Shown: piece by piece, positions 46,114 to 55,330 of the stretch
Layout of the letters: every line of letters begins with the position of its first letter
Numbering within the stretch: position 1 is the first letter of the stretch
Source: Arthrobacter terrae
GTDB taxonomy: Bacteria > Actinomycetota > Actinomycetes > Actinomycetales > Micrococcaceae
Reading direction: 5' to 3'
Assembly: GCF_015708085.1 (NCBI RefSeq)
Contig: NZ_JADNYM010000029.1
Coordinates: forward strand, 1-61,096
DNA: 61,096 nucleotides
Notes under the pieces: model-generated
What the model saw: the letters and a program-made list of their open reading frames with translations, nothing else
What the model was told of the DNA's origin: nothing
The model's database searches: none
Translations under genes and position numbers: made by a program

Positions 46114-46136
46114 TCATTAGAATAGCATTCTAATGA
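46114..46136. promoter_or_regulatory. Perfect palindromic operator between FMO and TetR genes
   Basis: TCATTAGAAT, AGC, ATTCTAATGA: a 10+3+10 perfect inverted repeat, 55 bases before the FMO start and 21 before the TetR start. The position and the TetR partner argue for autoregulation and control of the monooxygenase. Confidence 0.75.
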
Positions 46137-46157
46137 GTGGAAAGATAGCCTAGTCTT

Positions 46158-46811
46158 ATGACTGCTTCTTCCTCAGCCGCCCGCGTCGCTCCTGCCGCAC
46201 GGAGGGTCAGCCGCCGCGCCGTCCAGGCCGCCGACACCCGGGCGCTCATTGTGTCCGTGGCCAGCGGCCTCTTCGCTGAGCAAGGCTACATGCCCACCAC
46301 CATCGAGGCCGTCGCCTCGGCAAGCGGGGTGGCGCTCCAGACCGTCTACAACTCGGTGGGGAACAAAGCGGCGCTGCTGTCCGCGGTGCTGGATGCGGAG
46401 GCGTCGGGCCCTGGTTCTCCGGCGACCGTCCTGGAAACGATGCAGCGGCGGACAGAGGAGGCGGCTGACTTCGACGCGCTCATCGCCGTCCTGGCGGACT
46501 GGTTTGTGGAGGTCCACCAGCGCACCGGCCCGGTGATGCGGGTCATTGCCCAGGCGGCTGCCGTCGACCCCGCAGCGGAGAAGCTGCAGACGGGCCGGGC
46601 CCTGCAGCGGCTGGAACGGTATGGTGAGGCCGCCGCCGCGGTGCGGTCCCGCGGCGGACTGCAGTCGGGAATGTCCGACGCCGATGCCGCCGCCGCCATC
46701 TGGTCGCTGGGTCACCCCCAGGCGTACCGCTCACTGGTCGGGGATGCGGGCTGGTCCGTGAAGGCCTACCGGTCCTGGCTGGTGCGTTCGCTCGCTGCCG
46801 CCCTGGCGTAG
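46158..46811 (+). CDS. TetR-family regulator
   Basis: 217 residues from ATG 46158. The helix-turn-helix is FAEQGYMPTTIEAVASASGV, ALQTVYNSVGNKAALLSAVL. The C-terminal ligand domain is Ala-rich and helical. It is divergent from the flavin monooxygenase and shares the 98-base intergenic region holding the palindrome, so it most likely represses the monooxygenase gene until an inducer binds. The last 46 bases overlap the opposite-strand gene ending at 46766. Confidence 0.88.
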   Translation: MTASSSAARVAPAARRVSRRAVQAADTRALIVSVASGLFAEQGYMPTTIEAVASASGVALQTVYNSVGNKAALLSAVLDAEASGPGSPATVLETMQRRTEEAADFDALIAVLADWFVEVHQRTGPVMRVIAQAAAVDPAAEKLQTGRALQRLERYGEAAAAVRSRGGLQSGMSDADAAAAIWSLGHPQAYRSLVGDAGWSVKAYRSWLVRSLAAALA

Positions 46812-47293
46812 GAGGCTGACTCGACTTCTGAACCGAACTTCAGGCGGTCGTTGATCGCAGTCAGCAGGTTGTTCAGCTTGACGATAGCTTCGTCGAAGCA
46901 CTCATCGTCGATCCAGAAGCGCACGCTGGTGGTCTGCCTATTCGTGGTCTCTGCGCGCATTAGCCGTTGGCAGCCGCTTGGGTGGGTATCTGGGCGGGCA
47001 TGAAGGACGTCGTTTCTAATTTCAGCAGCCGCGGATAGCGCGCGGTACACAGCTACCAAGTACATCTTCGTTGATCCGCCTGCCATATCGGTGGTCGCCG
47101 CCTTGATCTGGGTCGCAATTCCTGATGTCATCTCCGGCTCTAGTCGATCGATCGAGAGGGTGTCAGGCAGATCGGTCACGAGTCGCTGGAGATCACCGAG
47201 GATCGTCCACTCCATCGAGGAAATCGTGTAGGCGACCTCACTGATACGGTCGAGATAGCTCGGCTCGGGGAGTGTGACCCGCGAATGTTCCAT
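46766..47293 (-). CDS. Conserved hypothetical protein
   Basis: 175 residues from ATG 47293. A mainly helical protein: SYLDRISEVAYTISSMEWTI, IKAATTDMAGGSTKMYLVAV and AAEIRNDVLHARPDTHP (an RNDVLHA pattern typical of HEPN-like helical domains), then VRFWIDDECFDEAIVKLNNL. The RNxxxHA motif could be a HEPN ribonuclease-type or a structural motif. No partner toxin-antitoxin gene is adjacent. Convergent with and overlapping the TetR gene end by 46 bases. Confidence 0.65.
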   Translation of the reverse strand: MEHSRVTLPEPSYLDRISEVAYTISSMEWTILGDLQRLVTDLPDTLSIDRLEPEMTSGIATQIKAATTDMAGGSTKMYLVAVYRALSAAAEIRNDVLHARPDTHPSGCQRLMRAETTNRQTTSVRFWIDDECFDEAIVKLNNLLTAINDRLKFGSEVESASYARAAASERTSQDR

Positions 47294-47829
47294 GACGGCA
47301 GCTTAGTCGGAGCCGCTGCATTGGAACTTCCGACGACCTGAAGCTCAAGTGCCAGCTCGTTGAAGAGTGTCCAATGAAGGATCTGTTATCGGGCGCTCGA
47401 ATGGTCAATAAACATTCCCGGCAACGGGGTCAGGGCATGGTGGGCCTTGGCGTCGGTCTTCATTGAAGGCGCCCCACGGGCATGGCCTGAGCTTCTGCTC
47501 CTAGAAAATTTTAGCGTTCCTGGCCAAGGGCCATTGCGAGCAAACAAACCACTCATTTGGGTGCGGCTCGCGGCGATCTGAGCCTGAAAGATCGTTCGGT
47601 TGAACCAGGTGATCGCGGAATGGACTTTCACGCGGTCGCAAATCTCCAGTCGGCGCCAAGTTTTCGACCCACTTGGTCGCCCCCGACGGGGATGCCCAGC
47701 GGCGCAATTCGTGCCCGAAAGCAGCCAAAGCCGCATAGAGCTCGGGGTGCTTGACCGGGGGAATACGAACGACTGCCGCGCAGGTCGAGGGCGCCATCGA
47801 GGGCGCCTCTTGCCGATGATGAAACAAGC
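47294..47829. other. No convincing gene
   Basis: 536 bases. A minus frame (47501-47750) has a protein-like piece (VKHPELYAALAAFGHELRRW) that may be the end of a decayed gene; no start or family was recognised. Confidence 0.35.
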
Positions 47830-47845
47830 GTTTAGTATACTGAAC
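47830..47845. promoter_or_regulatory. Operator touching the TetR start codon
   Basis: GTTTAGTATACTGAAC is an inverted repeat with one mismatched pair and a TATA centre, ending at the base before the ATG at 47846. It is probably the binding site for the regulator it precedes, and overlaps what would be the ribosome-binding region. Confidence 0.65.
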
Positions 47846-48487
47846 ATGAGTGCAGTCTCCGATGAGCGGGACCTGACAGCCCGCTCGAATATCCGCAACG
47901 CGGCGCTGAGGATGTTCGCGGAGCGCGGGCACGACGCGGTGACGGTACGCGAGATCGCAAGGGGCGCGGGCGTTTCGCCGAGCCTCGTCGTGCACCATTT
48001 CGGCAGCAAGGATGGCCTGCTGGCGGCTGTCGACGCCCACGCGGCCGAATCATTCGACGCGGTCTTTGCCGAGTTCAGCGGCGAGGACCTCGCCAAGCTG
48101 CTCGCCAGCGGTGAAGCTACGACGTCGGTCGCGGAGGTATTCGCCCGGGCCTTCCCGCACGGGTCTCCGCTCCCGGCATATCTGCGCCGCCTGCTGCTGA
48201 CCAATGACCCGGCGGGCGCGGCGATCTTTGGCCGGTGGTACGCGGTCACCCGGCGGATGTTGGACGCCATGGTCGAACTAGGAGCCGTCGCGCCCAACGA
48301 GGACCCGGCCGCCCAAGCGGCGTTCCTGCTGGTCAACGACCTCGCCGTGATCCTGCTTCGCAACCAGATCGCCACCGCCATCGGGGACGACCCGCTGGCG
48401 CCCGCGGGGCTCGACCGGTGGACCAAAACCGCCACCGCCGTCTACGCCAGGGGCTTGTTCGCAGCTCCTCCGAAGGAGTCATTATGA
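47846..48487 (+). CDS. TetR-family regulator of an ABC exporter operon
   Basis: 213 residues from ATG 47846; the frame is open further upstream but the operator ends exactly here. The DNA-binding part is FAERGHDAVTVREIARGAGV, SPSLVVHHFGSKDGLLAAVD. The C-terminal half (PLPAYLRRLLLTNDPAGAAI, FGRWYAVTRRMLDAMVELGA) is typical of regulators of ABC drug exporters. Its TGA overlaps the ATG of the ATPase gene. It likely represses this three-gene operon and is released by an exported compound. Confidence 0.9.
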   Translation: MSAVSDERDLTARSNIRNAALRMFAERGHDAVTVREIARGAGVSPSLVVHHFGSKDGLLAAVDAHAAESFDAVFAEFSGEDLAKLLASGEATTSVAEVFARAFPHGSPLPAYLRRLLLTNDPAGAAIFGRWYAVTRRMLDAMVELGAVAPNEDPAAQAAFLLVNDLAVILLRNQIATAIGDDPLAPAGLDRWTKTATAVYARGLFAAPPKESL

Positions 48488-49440
48488 CCGACACCATCCC
48501 CGTCATCCGTACCGAGGGACTCACCAAGGTCTTCGGCAAGGTCCGAGCCCTCGACGGCCTCGACCTCACCGTGCAGCCGGGCGAGGTGCACGGCTTCCTC
48601 GGGCCCAACGGTGCCGGCAAATCCACCACGATCCGGGTCCTTCTCGGACTCATGAAGGCCACATCGGGCCGCGCCGAACTGTTCGGCGGCGATCCCTGGA
48701 ATGACGCTCCGCGGCTGCACCGCCGGCTGGCCTACGTCGCGGGCGACGTCGCCCTGTGGCCGGGGTTGACCGGGGGCCAGTGCCTCGACGTGTTGGGCTC
48801 CACGCACGGCTCCGTCGACGAGCAGCGTCGTGCCGACCTCGTCGAACAGTTCCAGCTTGACCCCACCAAGCAGGTCCGAGACTACTCGAAGGGCAATCGC
48901 CAGAAGGTGGCGCTCATCGCGGCCCTGGCGACCGACGCCGAACTGTTGGTGCTGGACGAGCCGACCTCGGGTCTCGACCCGCTCATGGAACAGGCATTCC
49001 AGCAGCGCATTCGCAACCGACGTGAGCACGGCGTGACTGTGCTGCTGTCCAGTCACATCATGGGCGAGGTGGAGGCCCTGGCCGACCGCGTGAGCATCAT
49101 CCGACGTGGCCGCACGGTCACCTCCGGCACACTGGCCGACCTGCGCCGACACACCCGGACCGCCGTCCACGCCGTCACCGTGGCCGCCCCAGGAGCATTG
49201 ACCGATATCAAGGGGCTCGCGGACTTTCAGCTCGAGCGACTCAACGAGCTCACGGACACCCGATTCACCATTGACTCCGACCATCTCGACGCCGCCATTG
49301 GGCGACTTCACGTGGCGGGCATCCACACCCTTACGGTCACGCCGCCCAGTCTCGGTGCCCTGTTCCTGCAGAGCAACGGGGAGACTCTGGACCCCAAGGA
49401 GAGCGCCGGCGACGGGAGCCTTGCGGAGGTCGTGCAATGA
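48484..49440 (+). CDS. ABC transporter ATP-binding protein
   Basis: 318 residues from ATG 48484. Walker A is GPNGAGKST (40-48), the signature YSKGNRQKVAL, Walker B LLVLDEPTSGLDP and the switch His in LLSSHIMGEVEALA. The first signature residues (YSKGN instead of LSGGQ) are common in the DrrA-like group of drug exporters. A C-terminal extension of about 90 residues (from about 230) matches that group. It energises the permease encoded next, overlapping it by ATGA. Confidence 0.93.
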   Translation: MTDTIPVIRTEGLTKVFGKVRALDGLDLTVQPGEVHGFLGPNGAGKSTTIRVLLGLMKATSGRAELFGGDPWNDAPRLHRRLAYVAGDVALWPGLTGGQCLDVLGSTHGSVDEQRRADLVEQFQLDPTKQVRDYSKGNRQKVALIAALATDAELLVLDEPTSGLDPLMEQAFQQRIRNRREHGVTVLLSSHIMGEVEALADRVSIIRRGRTVTSGTLADLRRHTRTAVHAVTVAAPGALTDIKGLADFQLERLNELTDTRFTIDSDHLDAAIGRLHVAGIHTLTVTPPSLGALFLQSNGETLDPKESAGDGSLAEVVQ

Positions 49441-51047
49441 GCGCAGGCCACTCCGCCGCTGACGACCGCTCGCGTGGCTTGGGAACAATGCTGCACATCG
49501 TCGCCCGTATCCAATGGCGCAGCGCCTGGATCTGGGCACTGGTGCTGGGTGCGAGCATGGCAGGCACCGCAGCCAGTGTCGCCTCGCTCTACGACACCGC
49601 GGCCAAGATCCACACCTACGCTGCGGCCGTCACCACCGGCAGTGCCCTGGCCGCAATCAACGGCCACGTGGAGGGCATCGACTCCCTCGGTGGCGTGATC
49701 CAGGACGAGTTCGGCTTCCTAATCGCCGTCCTGATGCCGCTGCTCGCTATCAGCCTGGTAGCAAGGGCGACGCGAGCCGAGGAAGAGACTGGTCGGCTCG
49801 AGTTGCTGCTCGGTGGCCGCATCGCCCGCCACCATCCCACGGTGGCGGCCCTGCTGGTGGTCACCGCCACGATCTTCGCGACAGCAGTTCTGTTTGCCGT
49901 CGGATTGGCGGTCTTCGGCGTCCCGCCGACGGGCGCGGTGCTCTATGCCCTCTCGCTCGGCGCCCTAGGCTTTGTCTTCACCGGTCTCGCGGCCCTGTTT
50001 GCCCAGCTCACACCGCACGCCCGGGGGATCTACACCTGGAGTCTGATCATCCTCGCGGGGTCGTTCGCCCTTCGCGGCATCGGTGACGTGACCAAGACCT
50101 GGGTGACCTGGTTGTCGCCTCTGGGCTGGGCGGAAAAGGCAGCACCGTTCGGTGACCAGCGGTGGTGGGCCTTGCTCATCCCTCTCGCGGCCGGCCTCAC
50201 CCTGAGCATCGCGGCGGCGCGACTGGCCAGCCGTCGCGACCTGGGCAGCGCCCTGGTCCGCGGCGGTGCCGGCCCCGACCGGGCCACGGTGCGGCTGCGC
50301 AGCCCGATCGGATTCGCGGTCTGGATCCACCGGCCCGCCATCCTCGGCTGGTTAGCCGGTGGTGTGATGCTCGCCGGGTTGATGGGCGCCCTGTCTCACC
50401 AGTTCCTCGACGCGATGGCGGGCAACCCTGCTGTCGCCAAGGCCATGGGCATCGGGGGTGGCCGGCCCGTGGACGGGCTCATCGCTGCCACCCAGCTCTA
50501 TCTGGCAGTCATCGCGGCGGGCTACCTCATCCAGGGCATCGGCACATTACGAACCGAGGAGAGTAACGGCCGGCTGGAAAACCGGCTCTCCGGGACGCTT
50601 TCCCGACGCCGTTGGCTCGCTGCGCACACCGTGGTGCTATTAGGGGGACTCGTGACGATTGTACTCGGCTCGTCGCTCGTCCTCGGTTTGGCGACTGCGC
50701 TGTCGGCAGGCGACACGGCTGAATTCGGTCCAACCCTGACGTCGGGACTGGCCTACCTGCCAGCCGAGCTGGTGCTCGGCGGAATAGCCCTAACGGTCTA
50801 CGGGATGCGCCCTCGACTTTTCGCAATCGCGTGGGCCAGCTATGCCGCGATGACGTTCATCGCGTTTCTCGGTTCTGGTCTGAAGTTCAGCCAGTGGGTG
50901 CTCGATCTCTCGCCGACCACCCACGTGGGCAACCCGCCGATGAACGCGGTCGACACAGCAGCACTCGTCGTGATGTCCGCTGTCACCGCAGTCCTCGGCG
51001 CTGTCGGGTTCATTACCTTCCGGCGACGAGGTGTACCCGAGAGCTGA
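49437..51047 (+). CDS. ABC-2 type exporter permease
   Basis: 536 residues with about 12 hydrophobic segments in two similar halves (first half with WIWALVLGASMAGTAASVAS and EEETGRLELLLGGRI, second with AILGWLAGGVMLAGLMGALS and EESNGRLENRLSGTL). The internal duplication, each half bearing an EExxGRLE motif, is characteristic of the tetronasin/polyketide-type exporter permeases of actinobacteria. With the ATPase it would export an antibiotic or lipid-like compound. Its stop codon coincides with the start of direct repeat D. Confidence 0.9.
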   Translation: MSAGHSAADDRSRGLGTMLHIVARIQWRSAWIWALVLGASMAGTAASVASLYDTAAKIHTYAAAVTTGSALAAINGHVEGIDSLGGVIQDEFGFLIAVLMPLLAISLVARATRAEEETGRLELLLGGRIARHHPTVAALLVVTATIFATAVLFAVGLAVFGVPPTGAVLYALSLGALGFVFTGLAALFAQLTPHARGIYTWSLIILAGSFALRGIGDVTKTWVTWLSPLGWAEKAAPFGDQRWWALLIPLAAGLTLSIAAARLASRRDLGSALVRGGAGPDRATVRLRSPIGFAVWIHRPAILGWLAGGVMLAGLMGALSHQFLDAMAGNPAVAKAMGIGGGRPVDGLIAATQLYLAVIAAGYLIQGIGTLRTEESNGRLENRLSGTLSRRRWLAAHTVVLLGGLVTIVLGSSLVLGLATALSAGDTAEFGPTLTSGLAYLPAELVLGGIALTVYGMRPRLFAIAWASYAAMTFIAFLGSGLKFSQWVLDLSPTTHVGNPPMNAVDTAALVVMSAVTAVLGAVGFITFRRRGVPES

Positions 51048-51190
51048 GGCAAGAAACCGTGAGCACCCCACGCTTCGTGTCCAGTTTACCAGCCGGTCGG
51101 GTGCGACAAGGCTAGCGGGGGAGTGCATCCTTGGCCAGTTACGCTCCAGCCGTCATCCGGGCTCGGCAGTGCTCATGGGCTGCGATCGCT
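51047..51190 (+). repeat. 144 bp direct repeat D
   Basis: Counterpart of repeat C (43925-44067), about 90% identical. It begins at the last base of the permease stop codon. The pair brackets 7.1 kb with the kinase remnant, monooxygenase, two TetR genes and the ABC exporter. Confidence 0.8.
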
Positions 51191-51429
51191 GCGGGAGCGT
51201 TGCTGGTGAAAAACGCCGTCGCAGGCCACGTTTCCTCCACAGCCAGTTCCTGCACGGTTGCGGTTCCGGGGGATACCCCTCCATGCAGTTGACGGCTCTG
51301 GACGGCTTCCGGGAAAGGTGTTCGTGTATTGGCGGGTAAGGGGACCTTGTAACTTGCCAGGAACGCTCACGATCCCGGTCATTGGGTGCGAATGCCCCCT
51401 CTGCCGATATCCCGGTGTGCTTCGCAGGC

Positions 51430-51960
51430 AGCGCCTGAAAACCTTCATGGACTTCACGGTCCATCTGCACTGCAATTTTTTTGGTCAGTAAGCCAAGTAC
51501 TGATGTGGTGGTTGCCAGTTCCACGGTTCCCCGGTCGGTGCCGAGTGTAATCAGGCAGCCTCTTGGGACTACGGACCATGGTACTTTGATGGGATACCCG
51601 ATCTCCTGTAGCCCTGAGTATGTGTCAACGGGGCCAAACAGTGGGCCGGTCATGCCGGTCTTCGCTTGGAATTCGAGCCGGCTCGGTTCTGCTTTGACAT
51701 ATCCCCTGGCCCATTTTCCCTTGTAAGAAGTTGATTCCTTCTCCCGCAGGGCGCACTCAAAAAACCTTTCTCAGCGTCGAGTGCCGCCCGGCGCTTTCTC
51801 ACCGGCGCAACGAGCTGCCGAAGAACCAGCAGCGATGCAATACCCGACAGGACCACGATGGTAAAGGCGGACAAATAGCCTAAAGCTTCACTTGACGAGG
51901 AAATGCCGCAAGGAAGATGAAGGCCGGAAGTATGAATCCGATGTTCGCGTCATAAGCCTT
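51430..51960 (-). pseudogene. Remains of an unidentified membrane-linked gene
   Basis: Minus frames overlap as ATGA at 51650-51653. One encodes SAFTIVVLSGIASLLVLRQL, a membrane helix followed by a basic stretch; the next encodes GPVDTYSGLQEIGYPIKVPW and LITLGTDRGTVELATTTSVL, a protein-like domain with beta strands. The frames may be one gene broken by a shift. Family not recognised. The frame quality drops beyond about 51430. Confidence 0.35.
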
Positions 51961-52033
51961 CTCCAGCCACCCGCGAAGGGCCGGAGTTAGGTTTCATCCG
52001 TGTAGGGCCCCGGGCTGCCGGGTACCTAACCAA

Positions 52034-52450
52034 TTAAGTACGGAGATCACGGAGAAGTTTCGGACCCTGCGTATGACCCAGGTAGCGCTCCAGCTTGAAG
52101 GGTTGCTGAAGGACGATGGCAATGACTCCAGAACTCCTGAAGACCTGTTCCTCACCGCCGTTGACGGGGCCCTGGAAATCCGGCGTGCCAACCGCATCGA
52201 CAAGCTCATCGGCAAGGCCCGGTTCCCGATCCCGCACGCATCAATCGAGGAAATCCGCTATCTACCCGGGCGTGGCGTCACCTCGGTGAGGATGCAAAGA
52301 TACGCGGCCCATGACTGGGGTGTAGACCCCACGAACCTGTTGTTGATTTCTCCCACCGGGGCCGGGAAAACCTATATCGCCTGCGCTATCGGGATCGCCG
52401 CCTGCCACGCTGAACACACCGTCCACTACACCCGGATGGACGAGCCGGCG
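52034..52450 (+). pseudogene. IS21-family IstB ATPase, truncated
   Basis: MTQVALQLEGLLKDDGNDS is followed by the canonical IstB middle (RANRIDKLIGKARFPIPHAS, YAAHDWGVDPTNLLLISPTG) and the Walker A SPTGAGKTYIACAIG. The match ends at VHYTRMDEPAL, where IstB should continue with the Walker B region; unrelated DNA follows and the frame runs on to 52645. IstB is the target-selecting ATPase of IS21. No istA is next to it here. Dead fragment. Confidence 0.75.
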
Positions 52451-52619
52451 CTGTCGGCGTCCCCGATCCGTCGAACACCAGACCACCTTTCAGCACCACC
52501 CGTCCGGCTGATGCTGCTGCGTTCTCCACGATCGTGCTCCTATCTTCCGCGTCCTTTGCGGTTGTTCCCTGCGGACTGTTATCCCTGCCGAGGGCGTCGC
52601 ACGACCCGTGCGGCCTTCC

Positions 52620-54074
52620 TCAGTCGATGCTGTTCCCGGTCGTAGCGGCCGCAGTATGGCGCGTTTTGTCGACAATCGCATATCCGATGGATACTGCGGT
52701 CGCGACGACACCGAGGACTCCGAGCAGGCTCCAGATGATGACGTACCCGCCGACTGTTGTCAGCTGCGTGGTGGAAGCGACGTTGCTGGCCATGATCGCG
52801 GCCAGCACGGCGGACCCGATGGCGCCCCCGACGGTGATGGACAGTTCGTACACTCCTTCGCCGATGGCGATCTCGTTATCTCGCAGCGCGTTGACCACGA
52901 CGGTGCGGGTGGCCGCCTCAATGAACCCGAACCCGCCGGAGGCGATCCACAGGAAGATCAGGAACCCGGCGAGGGTGCCGTGGGTGAACACGAGTCCGCC
53001 GTAGCCGATCAGGAACGCCGCACACCCAAGGAACATGGTCCACCGGAACCCGATCGCACGACCCAGGCGTGCCGTGAACATGATAACTATGAACATGACG
53101 GCGTAGCCGGGCAGGAGAAGGAATCCGATTTCCGAGCCGGAAAGGCCCAGCCCGCCCTGGTCGGTGGGGAGGCCCATGAAGGTGGAGGTGACCACCTGCG
53201 CGCCGACGGCGCCGAAGTAGATGATGAATCCGATGATGTATACCGGCACCAGCAGTCGGCGGAACACGTACCTCACGTCTACCATCGGCTGCTTCGTGTG
53301 CAGGGCGGTGAACACCCAAATAGTCAGGATGACCAGCCCGGCCACGATCGTGGCGATCGTGGGGAACGAACCCCAGCCCCAGCCAGTGCCCTTGGTGATC
53401 CCGAAGATCAAACCGGCGAACCCAACCGCCAGGAGGATTGCGCCCATCCAGTCCACTCGGCTGTCCGGGGCGCGTGTGACCTTCGGGGCCCGGACGATGA
53501 ACAGCAGCAGGAAGCCGGCCGTCGTGCCGAAGGCCGGTAGCCACAGCACCCAGCGGGTGCCGTTCTGGAGCCCGAGGATCAGGCTCGTGGCCAGCAGACC
53601 GACGAGGATGCCGAAGATCAGCACGCCAGACAGGTAGGAGACGGCGCGGGTTGTCTCGCCCCTGGTGTGGCGGGCATGGATCAGCCCGAACATGAGCGGC
53701 AAGTAAGCGGCGAAGGCGCCCTGCAGGATCCGGCCGACCACCAGCATCCAGAACACCGGTGCCACCGCGATCAGAATGCACCCGATGGCGACGATGGCGA
53801 CCTCGATCTTCAGCACTTTAGAGTGCCCATACACGTCGCCGAGCTTCGCGAACAGCGGCGTGAACACGGCGGTGGCAAGTGCGTAACCGGTCAGCGCCCA
53901 CGATAATGTCGCGACGTTCACGTCGAACTGCTTCGCCAGCGTCGGGTAGATGGGTGCGAAGTACACCTGGAGGACACCGCTGAATAGTTCCGTGATGATT
54001 AGTGACGTCAGCGTGAGCCGGAATGTGATCCGTCCGGCGCTCATCGGCAATTGCGTGTCGTCCTGCGTGGTCAT
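52620..54074 (-). CDS. MFS transporter, 14-segment type
   Basis: 484 residues from ATG 54074 (AAGGAGG 9 bases upstream). It has about 14 membrane helices, with LSWALTGYALATAVFTPLFA, KLGDVYGHSKVLKIE (motif A) and RILQGAFAAYLPLMFGLI in the first half. The profile fits the DHA2-like multidrug/organic-compound group. It is the last gene of a minus-strand operon after the amidohydrolase and M20 genes, 62 bases downstream of the latter, so it may carry the compound those enzymes act on or the product they release. Confidence 0.9.
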   Translation of the reverse strand: MTTQDDTQLPMSAGRITFRLTLTSLIITELFSGVLQVYFAPIYPTLAKQFDVNVATLSWALTGYALATAVFTPLFAKLGDVYGHSKVLKIEVAIVAIGCILIAVAPVFWMLVVGRILQGAFAAYLPLMFGLIHARHTRGETTRAVSYLSGVLIFGILVGLLATSLILGLQNGTRWVLWLPAFGTTAGFLLLFIVRAPKVTRAPDSRVDWMGAILLAVGFAGLIFGITKGTGWGWGSFPTIATIVAGLVILTIWVFTALHTKQPMVDVRYVFRRLLVPVYIIGFIIYFGAVGAQVVTSTFMGLPTDQGGLGLSGSEIGFLLLPGYAVMFIVIMFTARLGRAIGFRWTMFLGCAAFLIGYGGLVFTHGTLAGFLIFLWIASGGFGFIEAATRTVVVNALRDNEIAIGEGVYELSITVGGAIGSAVLAAIMASNVASTTQLTTVGGYVIIWSLLGVLGVVATAVSIGYAIVDKTRHTAAATTGNSID

Positions 54075-54104
54075 GATACGAGACCTCCTTCATTCCGGTG
54101 GGAT

Positions 54105-54128
54105 CCTCCCCGCCAGCGGGAGGGGAGG
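54105..54128 (-). promoter_or_regulatory. GC-rich hairpin between M20 and MFS genes
   Basis: CCTCCCC and GGGGAGG form a 7 bp stem around a 10-base loop in the 62-base gap. No U-run is present; it may moderate transcription into the MFS gene. Confidence 0.3.
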
Positions 54129-54136
54129 TACGGGTG

Positions 54137-55330
54137 TTAAGCGTCAGTGCCGGACAGCCGGGTGAATGCGAGGTGGGCCAGCGCAGCCGCCTGGTCGCCC
54201 AGAACGGCGTCGTCGAACAGGACACGTGGTGAGTGGTTGTACGCCAGGGTGGTCGGATCGACGCCCTGCGGGCTGCACGTGAGCATGAAGAACGACCCCG
54301 GTACTTCGTTGAGCACGAAGGAGAAGTCCTCCGATCCCATGACCGGCTCGTTCTGCTCCACGACCCGGTCTGCCCCGAACATGTCGCTCAGCTGTGCCAT
54401 AGCGGCCCCGGTCACCTCCGGGTCGGTGACGGTCACGGGGTAGATCACGTTCAGATCTATGTCGGCCGTGCACCCGTGCGCGGCCGCGATCCCGTCGGCC
54501 AGGCGCGTCGTCTCGACCTTCAGCAGCTCCAACGACTGCGCAGACAGCGTCCGCACCGTCGCGCCCAGCGACGCATGAGGTGGGATGACGTTGATGGCCT
54601 GCCCGGCCGATAGCTGCGTCACCGTCACAACGATCGGATCGAACACGGAGAACTGCCTGGTCACCATGGTTTGGAGGGCGGTGACGATCTCGGCGACGGC
54701 GGGCACGGGGTCGCGCGCGGATTCCGGTCGAGACCCGTGGCCGCCCTCGCCGTGCACTGTGATGCGCAGCTCATTCGACCCGGCGAGAAACGGCCCGCGG
54801 CGGGTGTGGAATACACCCATGGGGCCGGGCCCGACGTGGATCGCGTAGGCGGCGACCGGCCTGCTGCCCGTGACGTCCAGCAGCCCCTCCTTGATCATGA
54901 CGGCCGCGCCGCCGTAACCCTCTTCTCCCGGCTGGAACATGAACACCACATCGCCGGCGATGTCGGCCTTCCGCGCCGACAGTAGCCGCGCTGCGCCGAT
55001 TAGGCCTGCCGTGTGCAGGTCATGGCCGCAGGCGTGCATGCGTCCGTTCGTGGACGCGAATTCCAGCCCGGTCTCCTCGCTGACCGGCAGCGCATCCATG
55101 TCTCCGCGCAGCAGTACAGTCGGCCCCGGCCTCTCGCCGTGCAGCACGGCGACGACTGATGTGGTGTCCGTGCCGGTGTGCACGTCCAATCCGAAGCCGT
55201 CGATTTCGGCCAGCACGGTCTGCTGCGTGTCGGGAAGCACCAGCCCCACCTCCGGATTGCTGTGCAGCAGGCGACGGATCCGCACCAGATCCGGCAGTAG
55301 CTCCCCGGCGTCCTCTCTAAATGATTTCAT
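54137..55330 (-). CDS. M20-family amidohydrolase/aminoacylase
   Basis: 397 residues from ATG 55330, preceded by GGGAGG at 7 bases; the frame extends to 55420 without support. Metal and catalytic motifs are LLRGDMDALPVSEETGLEFA, HACGHDLHTAGLIGAARLLS, FQPGEEGYGGAAVMI, AYAIHVGPGPMG and MGSEDFSFVL. It belongs with the hippurate hydrolase/IAA-amino-acid hydrolase group (peptidase M20D), which cleaves N-acyl amino acids using two metal ions. The start overlaps the upstream amidohydrolase stop as ATGA, so both are translated together. Confidence 0.92.
   Translation of the reverse strand: MKSFREDAGELLPDLVRIRRLLHSNPEVGLVLPDTQQTVLAEIDGFGLDVHTGTDTTSVVAVLHGERPGPTVLLRGDMDALPVSEETGLEFASTNGRMHACGHDLHTAGLIGAARLLSARKADIAGDVVFMFQPGEEGYGGAAVMIKEGLLDVTGSRPVAAYAIHVGPGPMGVFHTRRGPFLAGSNELRITVHGEGGHGSRPESARDPVPAVAEIVTALQTMVTRQFSVFDPIVVTVTQLSAGQAINVIPPHASLGATVRTLSAQSLELLKVETTRLADGIAAAHGCTADIDLNVIYPVTVTDPEVTGAAMAQLSDMFGADRVVEQNEPVMGSEDFSFVLNEVPGSFFMLTCSPQGVDPTTLAYNHSPRVLFDDAVLGDQAAALAHLAFTRLSGTDA

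Noticed and set aside
47386-48435. 349-codon minus-strand ORF
   Set aside because: It lies opposite the TetR gene and its product is Arg/Ser/Pro-rich; codon pattern favours the plus strand.
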